Source of the DNA: an uncultured Bacteroidota bacterium
Lineage (GTDB): Bacteria; Bacteroidota; Bacteroidia; Chitinophagales; Chitinophagaceae
Assembly (NCBI GenBank): GCA_903831935.1
Contig: CAIKZP010000055.1
Location: 1-40,898, forward strand
DNA: 40,898 nt
Direction of reading: 5' to 3'
Every line of letters begins with the position of its first letter. The first letter of the stretch is position 1. The notes under the pieces were generated by a model. That model was not told where the DNA came from, ran no database searches, and was given only the letters and a program-made list of their open reading frames with translations. A program made the translations under genes and the position numbers. Positions 8,203-18,477 of the stretch are shown here, piece by piece.

Positions 8203-11200
8203 TTAGCCTCTAGCTTTTATTAACTGTATTACTTTGCGTTTATTTCCTTGGATAAATTCTGCAAAATAAATTCCACTTCCATAATTAAATCCAATTTGTA
8301 ATGTACTGTTCGATGCCTGGTTTGGTTTATTGTCTACTACTCTACCGCTTGCATCAACTACCCTTAAATTAACTGGCGTTAGATTTTTACTTTCTAATTT
8401 CAGTGTAAAGTAATTACTTGTAGGATTTGGCATGACTGTTACGTTCAGCGCATCATCGATATTGTTTGCAGTTGTATTTGCATTAATACTAATAATATCC
8501 GTTGGTGCAATTGCTACAATTGTTGCTGGTGCAGCACAAGCTATTTGCGAGCAAGATCCTAACTTATCTGTTGCGGTGGTGGTTGTTTTAATATAAGTTG
8601 GCACCTGAGCAACTGTTACAGTTTGGGTTACATTATTATGGCAGATATATACATTGCTATTAAGCGTTGGCGTTACTCTAATATCCGTTACACAAATATT
8701 AATAGTTGCAGTAGATGCACAACCATATTTGTTTATAGCAGTAACAGTGTAAGTATAATACCCTCCAACTATTGGTGTAAAAATTGGTGCTACAATATTT
8801 GTTGCACTTAATAAATTCAAGTTAGCCCCCGTCCAAATATAAGTGTAAGGTGCGCCAGTTGTTGGTGCTGTTACTTGTAACTTGGTAGTTTGAGAACCAT
8901 ATCCTAAATATAAATTAGTGGCAACCCCTCCTGTGTAAACCGTACTTGTTGGAACAGATGCAATTGTTACTGCTGGAATTAATCCTGTTACCGTAACCGT
9001 TGCTGTTGCACGAGCACTATTACCATTTACATCAGTTACAGTGAGTGTTACAATATTTGCGCCAATATTGCTACAATCAAAATTAGTTTTTGATAATGTT
9101 CTTGTAGCAATACCACAATTATCGGTACTTAAATTATCTACCTGACTAGCCGTTAGTGTAGCCGCACCGTTAATTAGTGTAATTGTTACTGCTTTTGTCT
9201 TTACTACTGGCAGCGTGTTGTCTTTTACAATTACGGTTTGATTTTGCGTAGTGGTGTTTCCATTTCCATCGGCATAATTCCAAACAATGGTATAAGTTCC
9301 TTGTGTGGCATAACTTAATGGATTAGTTGTAGTAGCAGTAATTGTTCCCTTACAATTATCCGTTGCTTTAGGAATAGTAGTGATTGCGGCAGAGCACTGA
9401 CCTGTAATGGTTGGCAATACTGCTACAGTTGGCACTGGAGCAATATTATCACTAATAATAACTGTTTGAGTTTGCGTGCTACTGTTTCCATTACCATCGG
9501 CATATGTCCATACAATTGTATAAGTTCCTTGCGTAGTATATGATAACGGATTGGTGGTAGTTGCAGTGATTGTTCCTTTACAATTATCTGTTGCCGTTGG
9601 CTTTGTTGTAATTGTTGCAGAACATTGACCAGTAATGGTTGGTAATACTGCTAAATTCGGCACTGGCGCTAAATTGTCTTTCACAATAACGCTTTGTGTT
9701 TGAGTAGCAATATTTTTTCCATCTGTGTAACTCCAGGTAATGGTATACGTTCCTTGTGTTGTATAAGTTAATGGATTTGCAGTTGTTGCGGTAATAGTTC
9801 CTTTACAATTGTCTGTGGCCGTAGGTTTGGTAACAATGGTTACAGAACACTGTGCTGTTATTGCTGGCAGTACTAATACATTTGGCACTGGTGCAATATT
9901 GTCGGTTACTACTACTGTTTGATTTTGATTAGTAACATTTCCATTTACATCTGTATATGTCCATACAATGGTAAAGGTTCCTTGCGTAATATAACTAAGT
10001 GCACTTTTGGTAGTAGCTGTAATTAGTCCACTACAGTTATCGGTTGCAGTAGGATAATTGGTAACTGTTACCGAACACTGACCTGTAAGTGATGGCAATA
10101 CAGCAATTGTAGGAACTGGGGCTTTAAGATCTTTAGTTACTACAATGGTTTGCCTTTGTGTGCTAATATTTCCATTACCATCATTGTAATTCCAAGTTAT
10201 AACAAATGTACCAACCGAATTAAACACCAATGAATTAGTAGTTGTACCGTTTATAGTTCCTGCACAATTATCTATGGCTTTTGGAATTGGAATAACAATT
10301 GAACATTGTTGACCTGTAATACTTGGCAAAGATCCTACAACAGGTGTTGGCGCTTCGGTATCGTTTACAGTTACTTGTTGTGTTGCGCTAGTTGCATTTC
10401 CATAAGTATCAGTAACTGTCCAAGTAACTATGGTATTTCCTACCGGAAATATGGCTGGCGCATCATTTACAATATTATCAATACTACAATTATCTGTTGC
10501 TATTGGATTGCCTAAATTGGTAATTGTTGCTCCACAAATTCCTTTATCGTTCGAAACTATTTTATTTGCTGGTGCTGTAATAGTTGGTGCAATTAAATCT
10601 TCTACAGATACTACTGCATAACCAGCAGCACTATTTCCACTTGCATCTGTAACAGTAAGGGTTACCAACACTAAACCTAAATCACTACAAGTAAAATCTG
10701 TTTTATCTAATTGATAACTTAGTTCAGAACAATTATCGTATGATCCATTATTGATTTGTTCGGCAGTAATTATTGCATGTCCAGTTTCGTCTAATGAAAC
10801 GGAAATATCATTGGTAATTACTTCAGGAGCTATATTGTCTTTTCCACTATATATTACATTGGCTGTTGTATTATTCCCTGCAGCATCGCTAACATCATAA
10901 GTATAAGTTAGTTCCCATCCTGTAATATTATTACCTGTTAATAAGGTGTTTACTAATGTTGCAGTTACTTGTGAACAATTATCGGTATACATATCAGCTA
11001 TCATAGAAGCGTCTGGCGCAAGAGGTGCCGACGACAAACACTGACCATTATTATCACCAGGCAAAGCGCCCACTAATACAGGAGCTGTGACGTCTTTAAT
11101 TATTACATTTTGTGTTTGCGTACTTGAATTGCCATTATTGTCTGTGAAAGTATACGTTATTAAATAAGTACCCTGCGTGTTTAAAGTATTTATATCAATA

Positions 11201-14200
11201 TCCGGAACCCCAATAATTAAACCCGAACAATTATCTGTTGCAGTTGGTGTATTAATATAACCAAATTCTGTAGCAGAACATTCTCCAATAATATCTGGCA
11301 ACGATTCACTATCTGGCACTGGTGGAATATGATCATTTACAACTACATGCTGTATTTGAGTTGTACTATTGCCATTGGCATCTGAAAATGTCCAAGTAAT
11401 ATTTATGTCGGTGCCTTGCGCAAACCCGCCACTAATATCAATATCTGGCGATCCATAAATTATTCCAGAACAATTATCAGTTGCTGTAGGAATACTTATT
11501 TCAGATAATGTGCAAGCTGAAATTAATTCAGGTAAACTTACCATATCTGGTATTGGTGCACTTTCGTCTTTTATAATTACTAATTGGTCTTGTGTTGTAA
11601 AATTTCCAATGCCATCATCATAAGTCCAGGTAATAGTGTAGGTTCCTTGAGCAGCATAACTTGTAGAGTTTGCTGTAGTGCCTTGTATTGTTTGTCCGTC
11701 TGCACCAATTGCAGTTGGAATGTCAATAATATTTACCGAACATTCTGAAGTTATGGTTGGCAATTCTGAAACAGTAGGTTGTGGTAATGCATTTGGATTG
11801 GTAATAATTAGGGTTTGTTGTTGTGAACTAATATTTCCATAACTATCATAATACTGCCAAGTAATGTTATAGGTTCCGGGTGTTGAATAATAGATAGACC
11901 AATCCCAATTAGTTGGTTGCCCAGTTACTTCTCCATCACAATTATCGAGTGCCATTGGCATATAATCGTAAGGATCAAGCGGCTCATTTACGTTGCTAGT
12001 TATTGTTGGCAACTCTGGCAATACAGGTATAGGAGCCGTAATATCTTTTCTAAATATTTTTTGATATTGCACAAATAAATTACCATGGCCGTCATCGTAA
12101 GTCCAATTCATAGTTCCAAAAACACCTAATTGATTTACTGCATAAAAAACTTGTTCACTTGGTGTTCCTATAATTGTTTCTCCTAATACACTAGTGGCTG
12201 TTGGATAATTAACAATTTCTACAGAACATTCACCGGTTAAAATTGGCAACTCATTTACATCTGGTTTTGGCGAGTTGGCATTTGGTGTGATGGTTAATAT
12301 TTGATCTTGTAATGTTTGAAGATTATAATTACGCGTATCGTGATGTATCCAATTTAATATATAAACGCCTGGTATATTAAAATCAAAGGCACTGTACAAC
12401 TCAGGAGTATTTTCACCATCGCAATGAGTTGTTGCTAAAGGATATTCTAAAATTGGTTGTGTACCTACTGGAAAACTTAAGTTAGGCAAATTTAATTCCA
12501 ATGGAACAGGTGGAACATCATTAAAAATAGACCAGTTTTGGGTTTGATAAATAACCATTCCATTAGCATCAGTAAACGACCAAGTAATGGTTCCACTATC
12601 TTCCCATATATCCTCAAAATAAGTATCTGAAACTCCATAAATTTTGTTACCACATGCATCTGTTGCAGTGGGTATGGCAATATTTAATAGTGAACATTTA
12701 TCGAATAAATCAGGTAATGCTTGCGCGTCAAGAACAGGTTCAGTATTTGGCAACGAAACAATAACGGTTTGTGTTTGATAAGAAACGTTACCCTGTGAAT
12801 CATCGTATTTCCAGTTAATGGCATATACTCCTGCTGATTGATATATTAATGGGTCATTAGTTGTACCAACAAAATTTTCATTATTACAATTGGTAGCTGT
12901 TGGAGCATTAGTAATTACTACAGAACATTCTCCTGTTACATCGGGCAATGTAGCAATAGTTGGTATTGGATTATTGTTTACAATTACTGTTTGATTTTGG
13001 GTTGCTATATGTCCATTTCCATCATCGTATTTCCAAGTAATCACATAGGTTCCTATTTGGTTGTAGACCAATGGATTTGTAGTTGTAGCATTTATTTTAG
13101 TAGTGCATTGCACAGTTGCTGTTGGAATATTATTAACTGTTACACTACAAGTATTTACTAGAGTTGGCAATTCATCTACATCTGGCACAGGCAAATCTGT
13201 AAGCGATACAATTACATTTTGTGTTTGATAACTTATATCTCCATTACCATCATCATAAACCCAATGAATGACATAATTACCCGAAACAGTAAATATTACA
13301 GGATCGTTGGTGGTAGCGTATGTTGTGCCATATGGCGTTGTTGCAGTAGGTGTATTAACAGCATTAGCGCAATGATACAATATATCTGGAAGCGGATTAA
13401 TATCCGGATTTGGACTATTAAAATAAGATGTAATAACATAAAAATAAGGCGAACTTAAACTCATTTTAGTACTTAAAGTATTTGTTACAACTACTTTATA
13501 ATTTGCAGAACCACGTGCAAATTGCGATGGATAAAAAGTTGAATCACCTACAATCGTTGCCACTAAATCATCTCCATAATACCATTTATAGGTATTGTTT
13601 TCAAGTATGCCTCCAGCAGTAATAGACAACCTTTTAGTATTGTTTACGTTTGTTACATGAAAAGGGATTTGATTTTGATTTTTAAACCACCAATAATTAT
13701 CATTTTGCGGCAAATTTGTTTTCTGTAAAACAAATTCTAAATCGGTATAATTAAAGAAATTATTAGAAAAATTATAAACAGTTAAATTGTTTAAAACATT
13801 TAAAGAAATATTTGTTAGTTGATGCAATTGGTTGCCGGCTATTTCTAATGCTTTTAAATTACTCAACCCCAAAAAATTACTTGGAATTACTCCTTTTAAA
13901 TGGCATAGATTAAAATTTATATTTTGAAGCTTTGTTAAATTACCTAAAAACAAAGGGATTTCTGTACCAATATTACAATTAGCTAGTTGTAGTATTTTAA
14001 GGTTTGAAATGTTTTGAAAAAAAACTGGTATTGGTCCAGCCAAATTATTGTTATTTAAATAAATCGTTTGGAGTTGTGTTAAATTAAGGAGATAAGATAA
14101 ATCACCTGTAAAATGGTTACTCCATAGTTCTAAGAATTGCAAGTTTACAAGTGTTGAAAGAAATGACAAATTACCTGTAAGGTCTCCATTTGTAAAATGC

Positions 14201-14640
14201 AAGGTTTTTAATGCGGTTAAATGTTGAAAGGAATTTGGAATGGTTCCACTAAGCCCTTCATTGTCGAAAAACAATTGTATTACTCTATGTGTTTGAATAT
14301 TTACCGACACACCATGCCAAGTACTTAGTGGCGCTGTTGTTAACCAATTAAAATTAGGGGCTTCAGTTGAATAATACCCTTGGGTCCAATTAGCGCCATT
14401 TGTGCTATAATAAAAATCAACCAAGGCCAATGAATCTTGTATAAATAATGGATCTGGTTCTTGCTGCTGAGGGCTAACTGCAGTGTTTTTTAACTCAATT
14501 AATAATTTTGATAATGAGTCTGTTTTAATTAGACTATTGGTATTAGCTATTGCAGCATTAGACAACCAAAACATTAAAAAAAACAAAGAAAATATAAAAC
14601 TGATTTTCTTTAAACAATTAGAGGAGTATAAAAAATACAT
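8203..14640 (-). CDS. Giant LRR / Ig-like-repeat surface protein with T9SS sorting domain
   Basis: This secreted protein has 2145 residues from the preferred ATG at 14640; an upstream ATG at 14697 would add 19 residues, but that start lies inside a hairpin. The order is: signal peptide (core FIFSLFFLMFWLSNAAIA); leucine-rich repeats at about 14270-13740 (GTIPNSFQHLTALKTLHF-type units); about 19 Ig-like repeats of 75-80 residues (PVPxxxxLPxITGQCS, PTATDNC, YTITWxYxDGNGN, TQTQTVIVKD), including HYR-like and cadherin-like variants; a PKD-like module near 8700-8960; and a type IX sorting domain starting VMPNPTSNYFTLKL and ending KVIQLIKARG. The repeats near 9230-10130 are almost identical, implying recent duplication. 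Paired cysteines in most repeats suggest disulfides. A role in adhesion or as a cell-surface stalk is likely by family, but no ligand or enzyme domain is visible. Confidence 0.92.
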   Translation of the reverse strand: MYFLYSSNCLKKISFIFSLFFLMFWLSNAAIANTNSLIKTDSLSKLLIELKNTAVSPQQQEPDPLFIQDSLALVDFYYSTNGANWTQGYYSTEAPNFNWLTTAPLSTWHGVSVNIQTHRVIQLFFDNEGLSGTIPNSFQHLTALKTLHFTNGDLTGNLSFLSTLVNLQFLELWSNHFTGDLSYLLNLTQLQTIYLNNNNLAGPIPVFFQNISNLKILQLANCNIGTEIPLFLGNLTKLQNINFNLCHLKGVIPSNFLGLSNLKALEIAGNQLHQLTNISLNVLNNLTVYNFSNNFFNYTDLEFVLQKTNLPQNDNYWWFKNQNQIPFHVTNVNNTKRLSITAGGILENNTYKWYYGDDLVATIVGDSTFYPSQFARGSANYKVVVTNTLSTKMSLSSPYFYVITSYFNSPNPDINPLPDILYHCANAVNTPTATTPYGTTYATTNDPVIFTVSGNYVIHWVYDDGNGDISYQTQNVIVSLTDLPVPDVDELPTLVNTCSVTVNNIPTATVQCTTKINATTTNPLVYNQIGTYVITWKYDDGNGHIATQNQTVIVNNNPIPTIATLPDVTGECSVVITNAPTATNCNNENFVGTTNDPLIYQSAGVYAINWKYDDSQGNVSYQTQTVIVSLPNTEPVLDAQALPDLFDKCSLLNIAIPTATDACGNKIYGVSDTYFEDIWEDSGTITWSFTDANGMVIYQTQNWSIFNDVPPVPLELNLPNLSFPVGTQPILEYPLATTHCDGENTPELYSAFDFNIPGVYILNWIHHDTRNYNLQTLQDQILTITPNANSPKPDVNELPILTGECSVEIVNYPTATSVLGETIIGTPSEQVFYAVNQLGVFGTMNWTYDDGHGNLFVQYQKIFRKDITAPIPVLPELPTITSNVNEPLDPYDYMPMALDNCDGEVTGQPTNWDWSIYYSTPGTYNITWQYYDSYGNISSQQQTLIITNPNALPQPTVSELPTITSECSVNIIDIPTAIGADGQTIQGTTANSTSYAAQGTYTITWTYDDGIGNFTTQDQLVIIKDESAPIPDMVSLPELISACTLSEISIPTATDNCSGIIYGSPDIDISGGFAQGTDINITWTFSDANGNSTTQIQHVVVNDHIPPVPDSESLPDIIGECSATEFGYINTPTATDNCSGLIIGVPDIDINTLNTQGTYLITYTFTDNNGNSSTQTQNVIIKDVTAPVLVGALPGDNNGQCLSSAPLAPDASMIADMYTDNCSQVTATLVNTLLTGNNITGWELTYTYDVSDAAGNNTTANVIYSGKDNIAPEVITNDISVSLDETGHAIITAEQINNGSYDNCSELSYQLDKTDFTCSDLGLVLVTLTVTDASGNSAAGYAVVSVEDLIAPTITAPANKIVSNDKGICGATITNLGNPIATDNCSIDNIVNDAPAIFPVGNTIVTWTVTDTYGNATSATQQVTVNDTEAPTPVVGSLPSITGQQCSIVIPIPKAIDNCAGTINGTTTNSLVFNSVGTFVITWNYNDGNGNISTQRQTIVVTKDLKAPVPTIAVLPSLTGQCSVTVTNYPTATDNCSGLITATTKSALSYITQGTFTIVWTYTDVNGNVTNQNQTVVVTDNIAPVPNVLVLPAITAQCSVTIVTKPTATDNCKGTITATTANPLTYTTQGTYTITWSYTDGKNIATQTQSVIVKDNLAPVPNLAVLPTITGQCSATITTKPTATDNCKGTITATTTNPLSYTTQGTYTIVWTYADGNGNSSTQTQTVIISDNIAPVPTVAVLPTITGQCSAAITTIPKATDNCKGTITATTTNPLSYATQGTYTIVWNYADGNGNTTTQNQTVIVKDNTLPVVKTKAVTITLINGAATLTASQVDNLSTDNCGIATRTLSKTNFDCSNIGANIVTLTVTDVNGNSARATATVTVTGLIPAVTIASVPTSTVYTGGVATNLYLGYGSQTTKLQVTAPTTGAPYTYIWTGANLNLLSATNIVAPIFTPIVGGYYTYTVTAINKYGCASTATINICVTDIRVTPTLNSNVYICHNNVTQTVTVAQVPTYIKTTTTATDKLGSCSQIACAAPATIVAIAPTDIISINANTTANNIDDALNVTVMPNPTSNYFTLKLESKNLTPVNLRVVDASGRVVDNKPNQASNSTLQIGFNYGSGIYFAEFIQGNKRKVIQLIKARG
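9205..10130 (-). repeat. Tandem ~228-bp repeats encoding Ig-like domains
   Basis: At least four consecutive units of 225-228 bp (75-76 codons) lie head to tail within the giant surface-protein gene. Equivalent points fall near 9435, 9663, 9888 and 10116. The encoded core PTATDNCKGTITATT is identical or nearly so in three units, and the nucleotide sequence is conserved as well. One unit lacks a codon (DGKNIA in place of DGNGNSS). More distant copies extend to about 13420. Confidence 0.9.
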
Positions 14641-14681
14641 TGTATAATAATAAGGGGATAAAAAATAGGAATACTGAAACA

Positions 14682-14714
14682 CATCAACACAAAGCATTAT
14701 ACTTTGTGTTGATG
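14682..14714 (-). terminator. Hairpin between the TolB-like and giant surface-protein genes
   Basis: The perfect 13-base arms CATCAACACAAAG (14682-14694) and CTTTGTGTTGATG (14702-14714) surround a 7-base loop. On the minus strand it lies 70 bp after the stop of the TolB-like gene and just before the preferred start of the giant gene. It is not followed by a good U-tract in that direction, so it may be a weak terminator, an attenuator or a 5' stabilising stem. The upstream ATG at 14697 is in its loop, which argues against that start. Confidence 0.5.
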
Positions 14715-14784
14715 CATTACAATTAAAAATCTGAAATAGTTTCGATTGGTAGTTAGCTAATAACCAACAAAAGAAAAATTAATG

Positions 14785-15849
14785 CTACTTAATTTGAACA
14801 CTCCATATATCGGAATAATCTCCTAATGCAATATTATATAATTGGGTTAGCGTTTGTGTTGTATTCAAAGCTGGAGGCAAGGTACCTAATCGCGACATTC
14901 CACCCATTGCACCCATTCCAAAATTAGGAGTGGCTTTTGTTGTAACTGTTTTTTTCAATACACCACCTGCATTAGAACAGAAGAAAATCATATTGTCGGC
15001 ATTAAATACCGGATAGTCATCAATGGTATTTCCTTGGGTGATTTGTGTTACCTCACTACCCGAAATATTGGCAGTAAAAATATGTCTGTTGTTGGCACGG
15101 GTAGAAGCAAAAGCAATTTTATCGCCTTTTAAATTAATAGTAGGAGAATAATTACTATTATCTCCAGAAGTTAACTGTGTGCTTTGACCAGATTTTAACT
15201 CGTAGTAAAACAACTGCGTGTGTTGACCAACTATATTTTCATATATAAAACCAGTTCCGTTAGGGTTCCAAAAAGGACTTGACCCTTTTGTTAATAGCGT
15301 AAAATTGTTTCCAGTAATATCCATCATACAAACTTGTGCGCCTCCGCCAATAGTTGTTTGAAATAAAATTTTCTTGCCATCAGTAGACATTTGTGGAGAT
15401 CCGTCGAAATCACCCATACCAGATGGCGATACATACGAAATACCTGAACTTCCATCAATATTACCTTTGCAAATTACCGGCTTAGATGGTTGTAAATATT
15501 GAAATATAAATCCTTTTGAATCTGGCATCCAATTAGGATCTGCAATGAATGCGCCTACTAATGGAATTCTACCTGGCTCTCCTATTTTAATATAAACAAT
15601 ACTCCATTTTTCTAAACCCACTTTATTATCGTCGCGTGTATAGAAAATCATTTTTTTCCCATCCGGACTAATTTTTGGTTTAAATTCCGGAATAGGATCA
15701 TTTGTTACCCTTACAAGTTCTCTTGCATTACCAGTAACACCTGGTGCATTATCGTAAGAAATTGTAGTTGTTGGAGTTTGGATTGGTTTAGCGGGAGCAC
15801 AAGCAATTATGTAAATAATTGTCGACAGCACAAATAGGTACTTTTTCAT
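14785..15849 (-). CDS. TolB-like beta-propeller lipoprotein
   Basis: The 354-residue protein begins MKKYLFVLSTIIYIIAC with Cys17 in a lipobox, so it should be membrane-anchored in the cell envelope. The mature chain is made of WD40-like PD40 blades as in TolB: repeats with SPDGKKMIFYT, DPNWMPDSKGFIF, SPQMSTDGKKILFQT, PFWNPNGTGFIYE, SPTINLKGDKIAFAST and YPVFNADNMIFFCS. These fit a six-bladed propeller. It is not TolB itself, since the N-terminal TolB domain is missing. A Gly/Met-rich patch (FGMGAMGGMSRLG) lies near the C-terminus. It precedes the giant surface-protein gene by 87 bp on the same strand and could be co-transcribed with it. The role is unknown; by analogy it would be a protein-binding or surface scaffold. 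Confidence 0.85.
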   Translation of the reverse strand: MKKYLFVLSTIIYIIACAPAKPIQTPTTTISYDNAPGVTGNARELVRVTNDPIPEFKPKISPDGKKMIFYTRDDNKVGLEKWSIVYIKIGEPGRIPLVGAFIADPNWMPDSKGFIFQYLQPSKPVICKGNIDGSSGISYVSPSGMGDFDGSPQMSTDGKKILFQTTIGGGAQVCMMDITGNNFTLLTKGSSPFWNPNGTGFIYENIVGQHTQLFYYELKSGQSTQLTSGDNSNYSPTINLKGDKIAFASTRANNRHIFTANISGSEVTQITQGNTIDDYPVFNADNMIFFCSNAGGVLKKTVTTKATPNFGMGAMGGMSRLGTLPPALNTTQTLTQLYNIALGDYSDIWSVQIK

Positions 15850-15989
15850 AAATTTTTTATGTTTTATTGATTAGGGGTCAAAGTTTTCTACCGAATGCAA
15901 TTTAGAATTAGAATGGAATTTAAAATATACCTATAAAGGAGTATTTATTAAACTTAAAATAGTTTGAAAATTAGAAAAATGTATTTTTA

Positions 15990-17867
15990 ATGATGCGCAG
16001 TAAATTAATGACTCTTTTTTTGTGCTTTGCATTTGCTATTAACCTATCTGCACAACTTAGAATAAAGTCGGATGGCTTAGAAATTAATTATGCAGTAGAT
16101 TCTATTTCATACGCATTTTCTGTTGACCCTTTATTAAGCACCCCTATTATTAAAAATTTTAACCAATCAAACAATAAGGGTTTCTGGCAACCATTATTAA
16201 ATAACAAGAAGAATTTAAACCATTTATCTACTAGTGTATGGTTTAAAATTCCGGTTAATTCAATTTTAAAATACCATTCATTTAAGTACTTACAAATTAA
16301 CAATCCGCATATTAATTATATACAATGTTGGATTGTTAATAAAGACAGTATTGTAAAAACGTTTAAACAAACTGGCGATAATACCAATTTTAATACTAGA
16401 CCAATTCCTAATAGTGCTTTTGTATTTGATATAAATGCTGCTGATTATAAGAATTGTTTTATTATAATAATGGCCGACAAAAGATATTCGAACTTAGAAA
16501 TGCCAATAAATTACTGTTCTGAAAATTACTATATTTCACAAACTCAAAGCATTAATATTGTTTTAGGGATAATTATTGGGTTAGGATTGTTTATTATATT
16601 TTTAAACATAAGCCTATACCTTGTTATAAAACAATCCTTATACATATGGTACACATTGTTTCAATCAATGTTATTAATTTATTTATGTACCGACCAAGGG
16701 CTTTTGTTTAAATACTTATACCCTTTTCACCCAGAACTAAATGACTTAATTAGACCAGCCGCTTTCATTTTAAGCATAGTTCCACTCATTCAATTTTTTA
16801 ATAGGATTGTTGAATTACCTAAACATTTTCCAAAACTTTATTTATTTAATCAATGGTTAACACTAGGGTTTTTAATAGTGTTTGTAGTTTCAATGGCATC
16901 ATCTATTGCTGGCTCATATAAAATACAAGGTTATTGGCTTTATGCAAGTAGAATACTATCGCCATTGCTAATGCTTACTTTAATGTTTGAATCAATTTAT
17001 TGTTACTATAAAAAATTACGATATGCTAATTTTTCAATGATATCATTTATTGGTACTAATATTTTTATTTCAATATACAGCCTACATCAAAACGATTTGG
17101 TTACAGATAATTTCTTTACGGCAAAATCTAACTACTGGGGATTCTTTTGGGAAACAATGGTAATGGCTATTGCTCTTGCTTGGAGATATAATTATTATAA
17201 GAATCAATCTGAACTATTGTATAAAAAAAACCAAGACCAACAAGAAAGGATTTTCAAGGAAATAGTAGATTACCAAGAAAAGGAAATGCAAAGGATTTCA
17301 TCATTATTACACGATTCCGTTGGCGCTAACCTTGGTTTATTAAGGCTTGAAACAGATAATATGTTGTTAACAGAAGATGGACGTAATCGTCTAGCGCAGA
17401 ATATTACCTCTTTAGGAAATGAAGTTAGAAAAATGAGTCATAGTTTTTCTCCTATTCTATTACAAGACAAAGGTTTGTTTAAAGCGGTTGAAGAATGGAT
17501 TACACAAATAAATTTAAATAGCAATATCAATATACAATTTGAATGGATAGGGCCTAAACTTCAAATTTTAGACCAATACGAAATAATTGTATATAGGATT
17601 ATACAAGAGATTGTTCAAAATATTTTAAAACATTCAAAATCAACAAATGCTTTTTTACAAATTATGACAGCACAAAATTTAATTGCTATCTATGCCGAAG
17701 ACGACGGAGTAGGAATGTCGAATAAAAATGAAATAACGGGTGTTGGATTAAAAAGCATTAAAAAAATGGTAGAAATTTTAGACGGAAGTTTCAAAATAGA
17801 AACTAGCGAAAATAATGGCTTTAATATTTCTATAGAATTTAACCAGCTTTTACATGAAAAAAATTAA
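15990..17867 (+). CDS. 7TMR-DISM sensor histidine kinase
   Basis: A 625-residue membrane histidine kinase that would phosphorylate the response regulator encoded immediately downstream. After a signal peptide (to about SAQ at 22) comes an extracytoplasmic beta domain of the 7TMR-DISMED2 kind (about 25-165), then a seven-helix 7TMR-DISM segment (about 185-400) beginning INIVLGIIIGLGLFIIF. A short coiled coil (KNQDQQERIFKEIVDYQEKEMQ) leads to a HisKA_3 domain with RISSLLHDSVGANLGLL, His441 being the phospho-acceptor. An ATPase domain follows with Asn544 (N box, EIVQNILKHS), DDGVGM (571-576) and GVGLKSIKKM. All key residues are present. A second ATG three bases downstream is an equally good start. 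The periplasmic module often binds carbohydrates or other small ligands, but the ligand here is unknown. It overlaps the regulator gene by 14 bp. Confidence 0.93.
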   Translation: MMRSKLMTLFLCFAFAINLSAQLRIKSDGLEINYAVDSISYAFSVDPLLSTPIIKNFNQSNNKGFWQPLLNNKKNLNHLSTSVWFKIPVNSILKYHSFKYLQINNPHINYIQCWIVNKDSIVKTFKQTGDNTNFNTRPIPNSAFVFDINAADYKNCFIIIMADKRYSNLEMPINYCSENYYISQTQSINIVLGIIIGLGLFIIFLNISLYLVIKQSLYIWYTLFQSMLLIYLCTDQGLLFKYLYPFHPELNDLIRPAAFILSIVPLIQFFNRIVELPKHFPKLYLFNQWLTLGFLIVFVVSMASSIAGSYKIQGYWLYASRILSPLLMLTLMFESIYCYYKKLRYANFSMISFIGTNIFISIYSLHQNDLVTDNFFTAKSNYWGFFWETMVMAIALAWRYNYYKNQSELLYKKNQDQQERIFKEIVDYQEKEMQRISSLLHDSVGANLGLLRLETDNMLLTEDGRNRLAQNITSLGNEVRKMSHSFSPILLQDKGLFKAVEEWITQINLNSNINIQFEWIGPKLQILDQYEIIVYRIIQEIVQNILKHSKSTNAFLQIMTAQNLIAIYAEDDGVGMSNKNEITGVGLKSIKKMVEILDGSFKIETSENNGFNISIEFNQLLHEKN

Positions 17868-18471
17868 AATAGGCATTATAGACGATCATGTTCTGTTTGC
17901 TGAAGGGATTAGCAATATTATTACCAATAATCCTTTATATGAATTGGCATTCATTACAAATAGTGTTGATGAATTACACCGCTTAATATCAAGCAATAAC
18001 ATTGATATATTATTATTAGACATAAATATCCCGCCACATAATGGCATTGAAATGATTAGTCAGTTAAAATCATTTTACCATAATTTAAAAATCATGGCAC
18101 TTACTATGTATCAGCCATCGGATATTGGTTTGAAAATTTTACAGTTTAAGGGAGATGCCTATGTTTTAAAAATTTCCGGGAAACATATTTTAGAAGAAGC
18201 CCTATTACAATTAACAAAAAATGAGCGCTATTTAGATCCAAACATTATTGTAAATATTCCTATTGAAGACAATTTTGCTAATAACTTAAAATTAACCAAA
18301 AGAGAAAAAGAAATTATTGCATTGATTGCAGATGGAAAAACGAGTAAGGAAATTGCGGCACAACTTTATTTAAGTGAACTCACTATTAAAACGCATAGAA
18401 AGAATATTAGCGAAAAGTTAGGATCAAAAGGTGTTGCAGACTTAATTTCAAAAACCAATCAAATAAGATAA
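17854..18471 (+). CDS. NarL/FixJ-family response regulator
   Basis: A 205-residue DNA-binding response regulator. The receiver domain (about 1-120) has the acidic pair Asp10-Asp11, phospho-acceptor Asp56 in DILLLDINIP, the switch Thr84 in MALTMY and Lys106 in VLKIS. A LuxR-type helix-turn-helix follows (about 141-205): LTKREKEIIALIADGKTSKE, then IAAQLYLSELTIKTHRKNI. Its start codon lies within the end of the kinase gene in another frame (14-bp overlap), so the two are translationally coupled and form a cognate pair. Targets are unknown; the convergent TonB-dependent receptor gene ends 6 bp away on the other strand and is a neighbour, not necessarily a target. Confidence 0.95.
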   Translation: MKKIKIGIIDDHVLFAEGISNIITNNPLYELAFITNSVDELHRLISSNNIDILLLDINIPPHNGIEMISQLKSFYHNLKIMALTMYQPSDIGLKILQFKGDAYVLKISGKHILEEALLQLTKNERYLDPNIIVNIPIEDNFANNLKLTKREKEIIALIADGKTSKEIAAQLYLSELTIKTHRKNISEKLGSKGVADLISKTNQIR

Positions 18472-18477
18472 TCATTA

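Noticed and set aside
9205-13420. Regular repeats that could look like a CRISPR array or satellite
   Set aside because: The repeat period is about 225-240 bp in frame with a protein, with no short identical direct repeats and unique spacers. They encode Ig-like domains.
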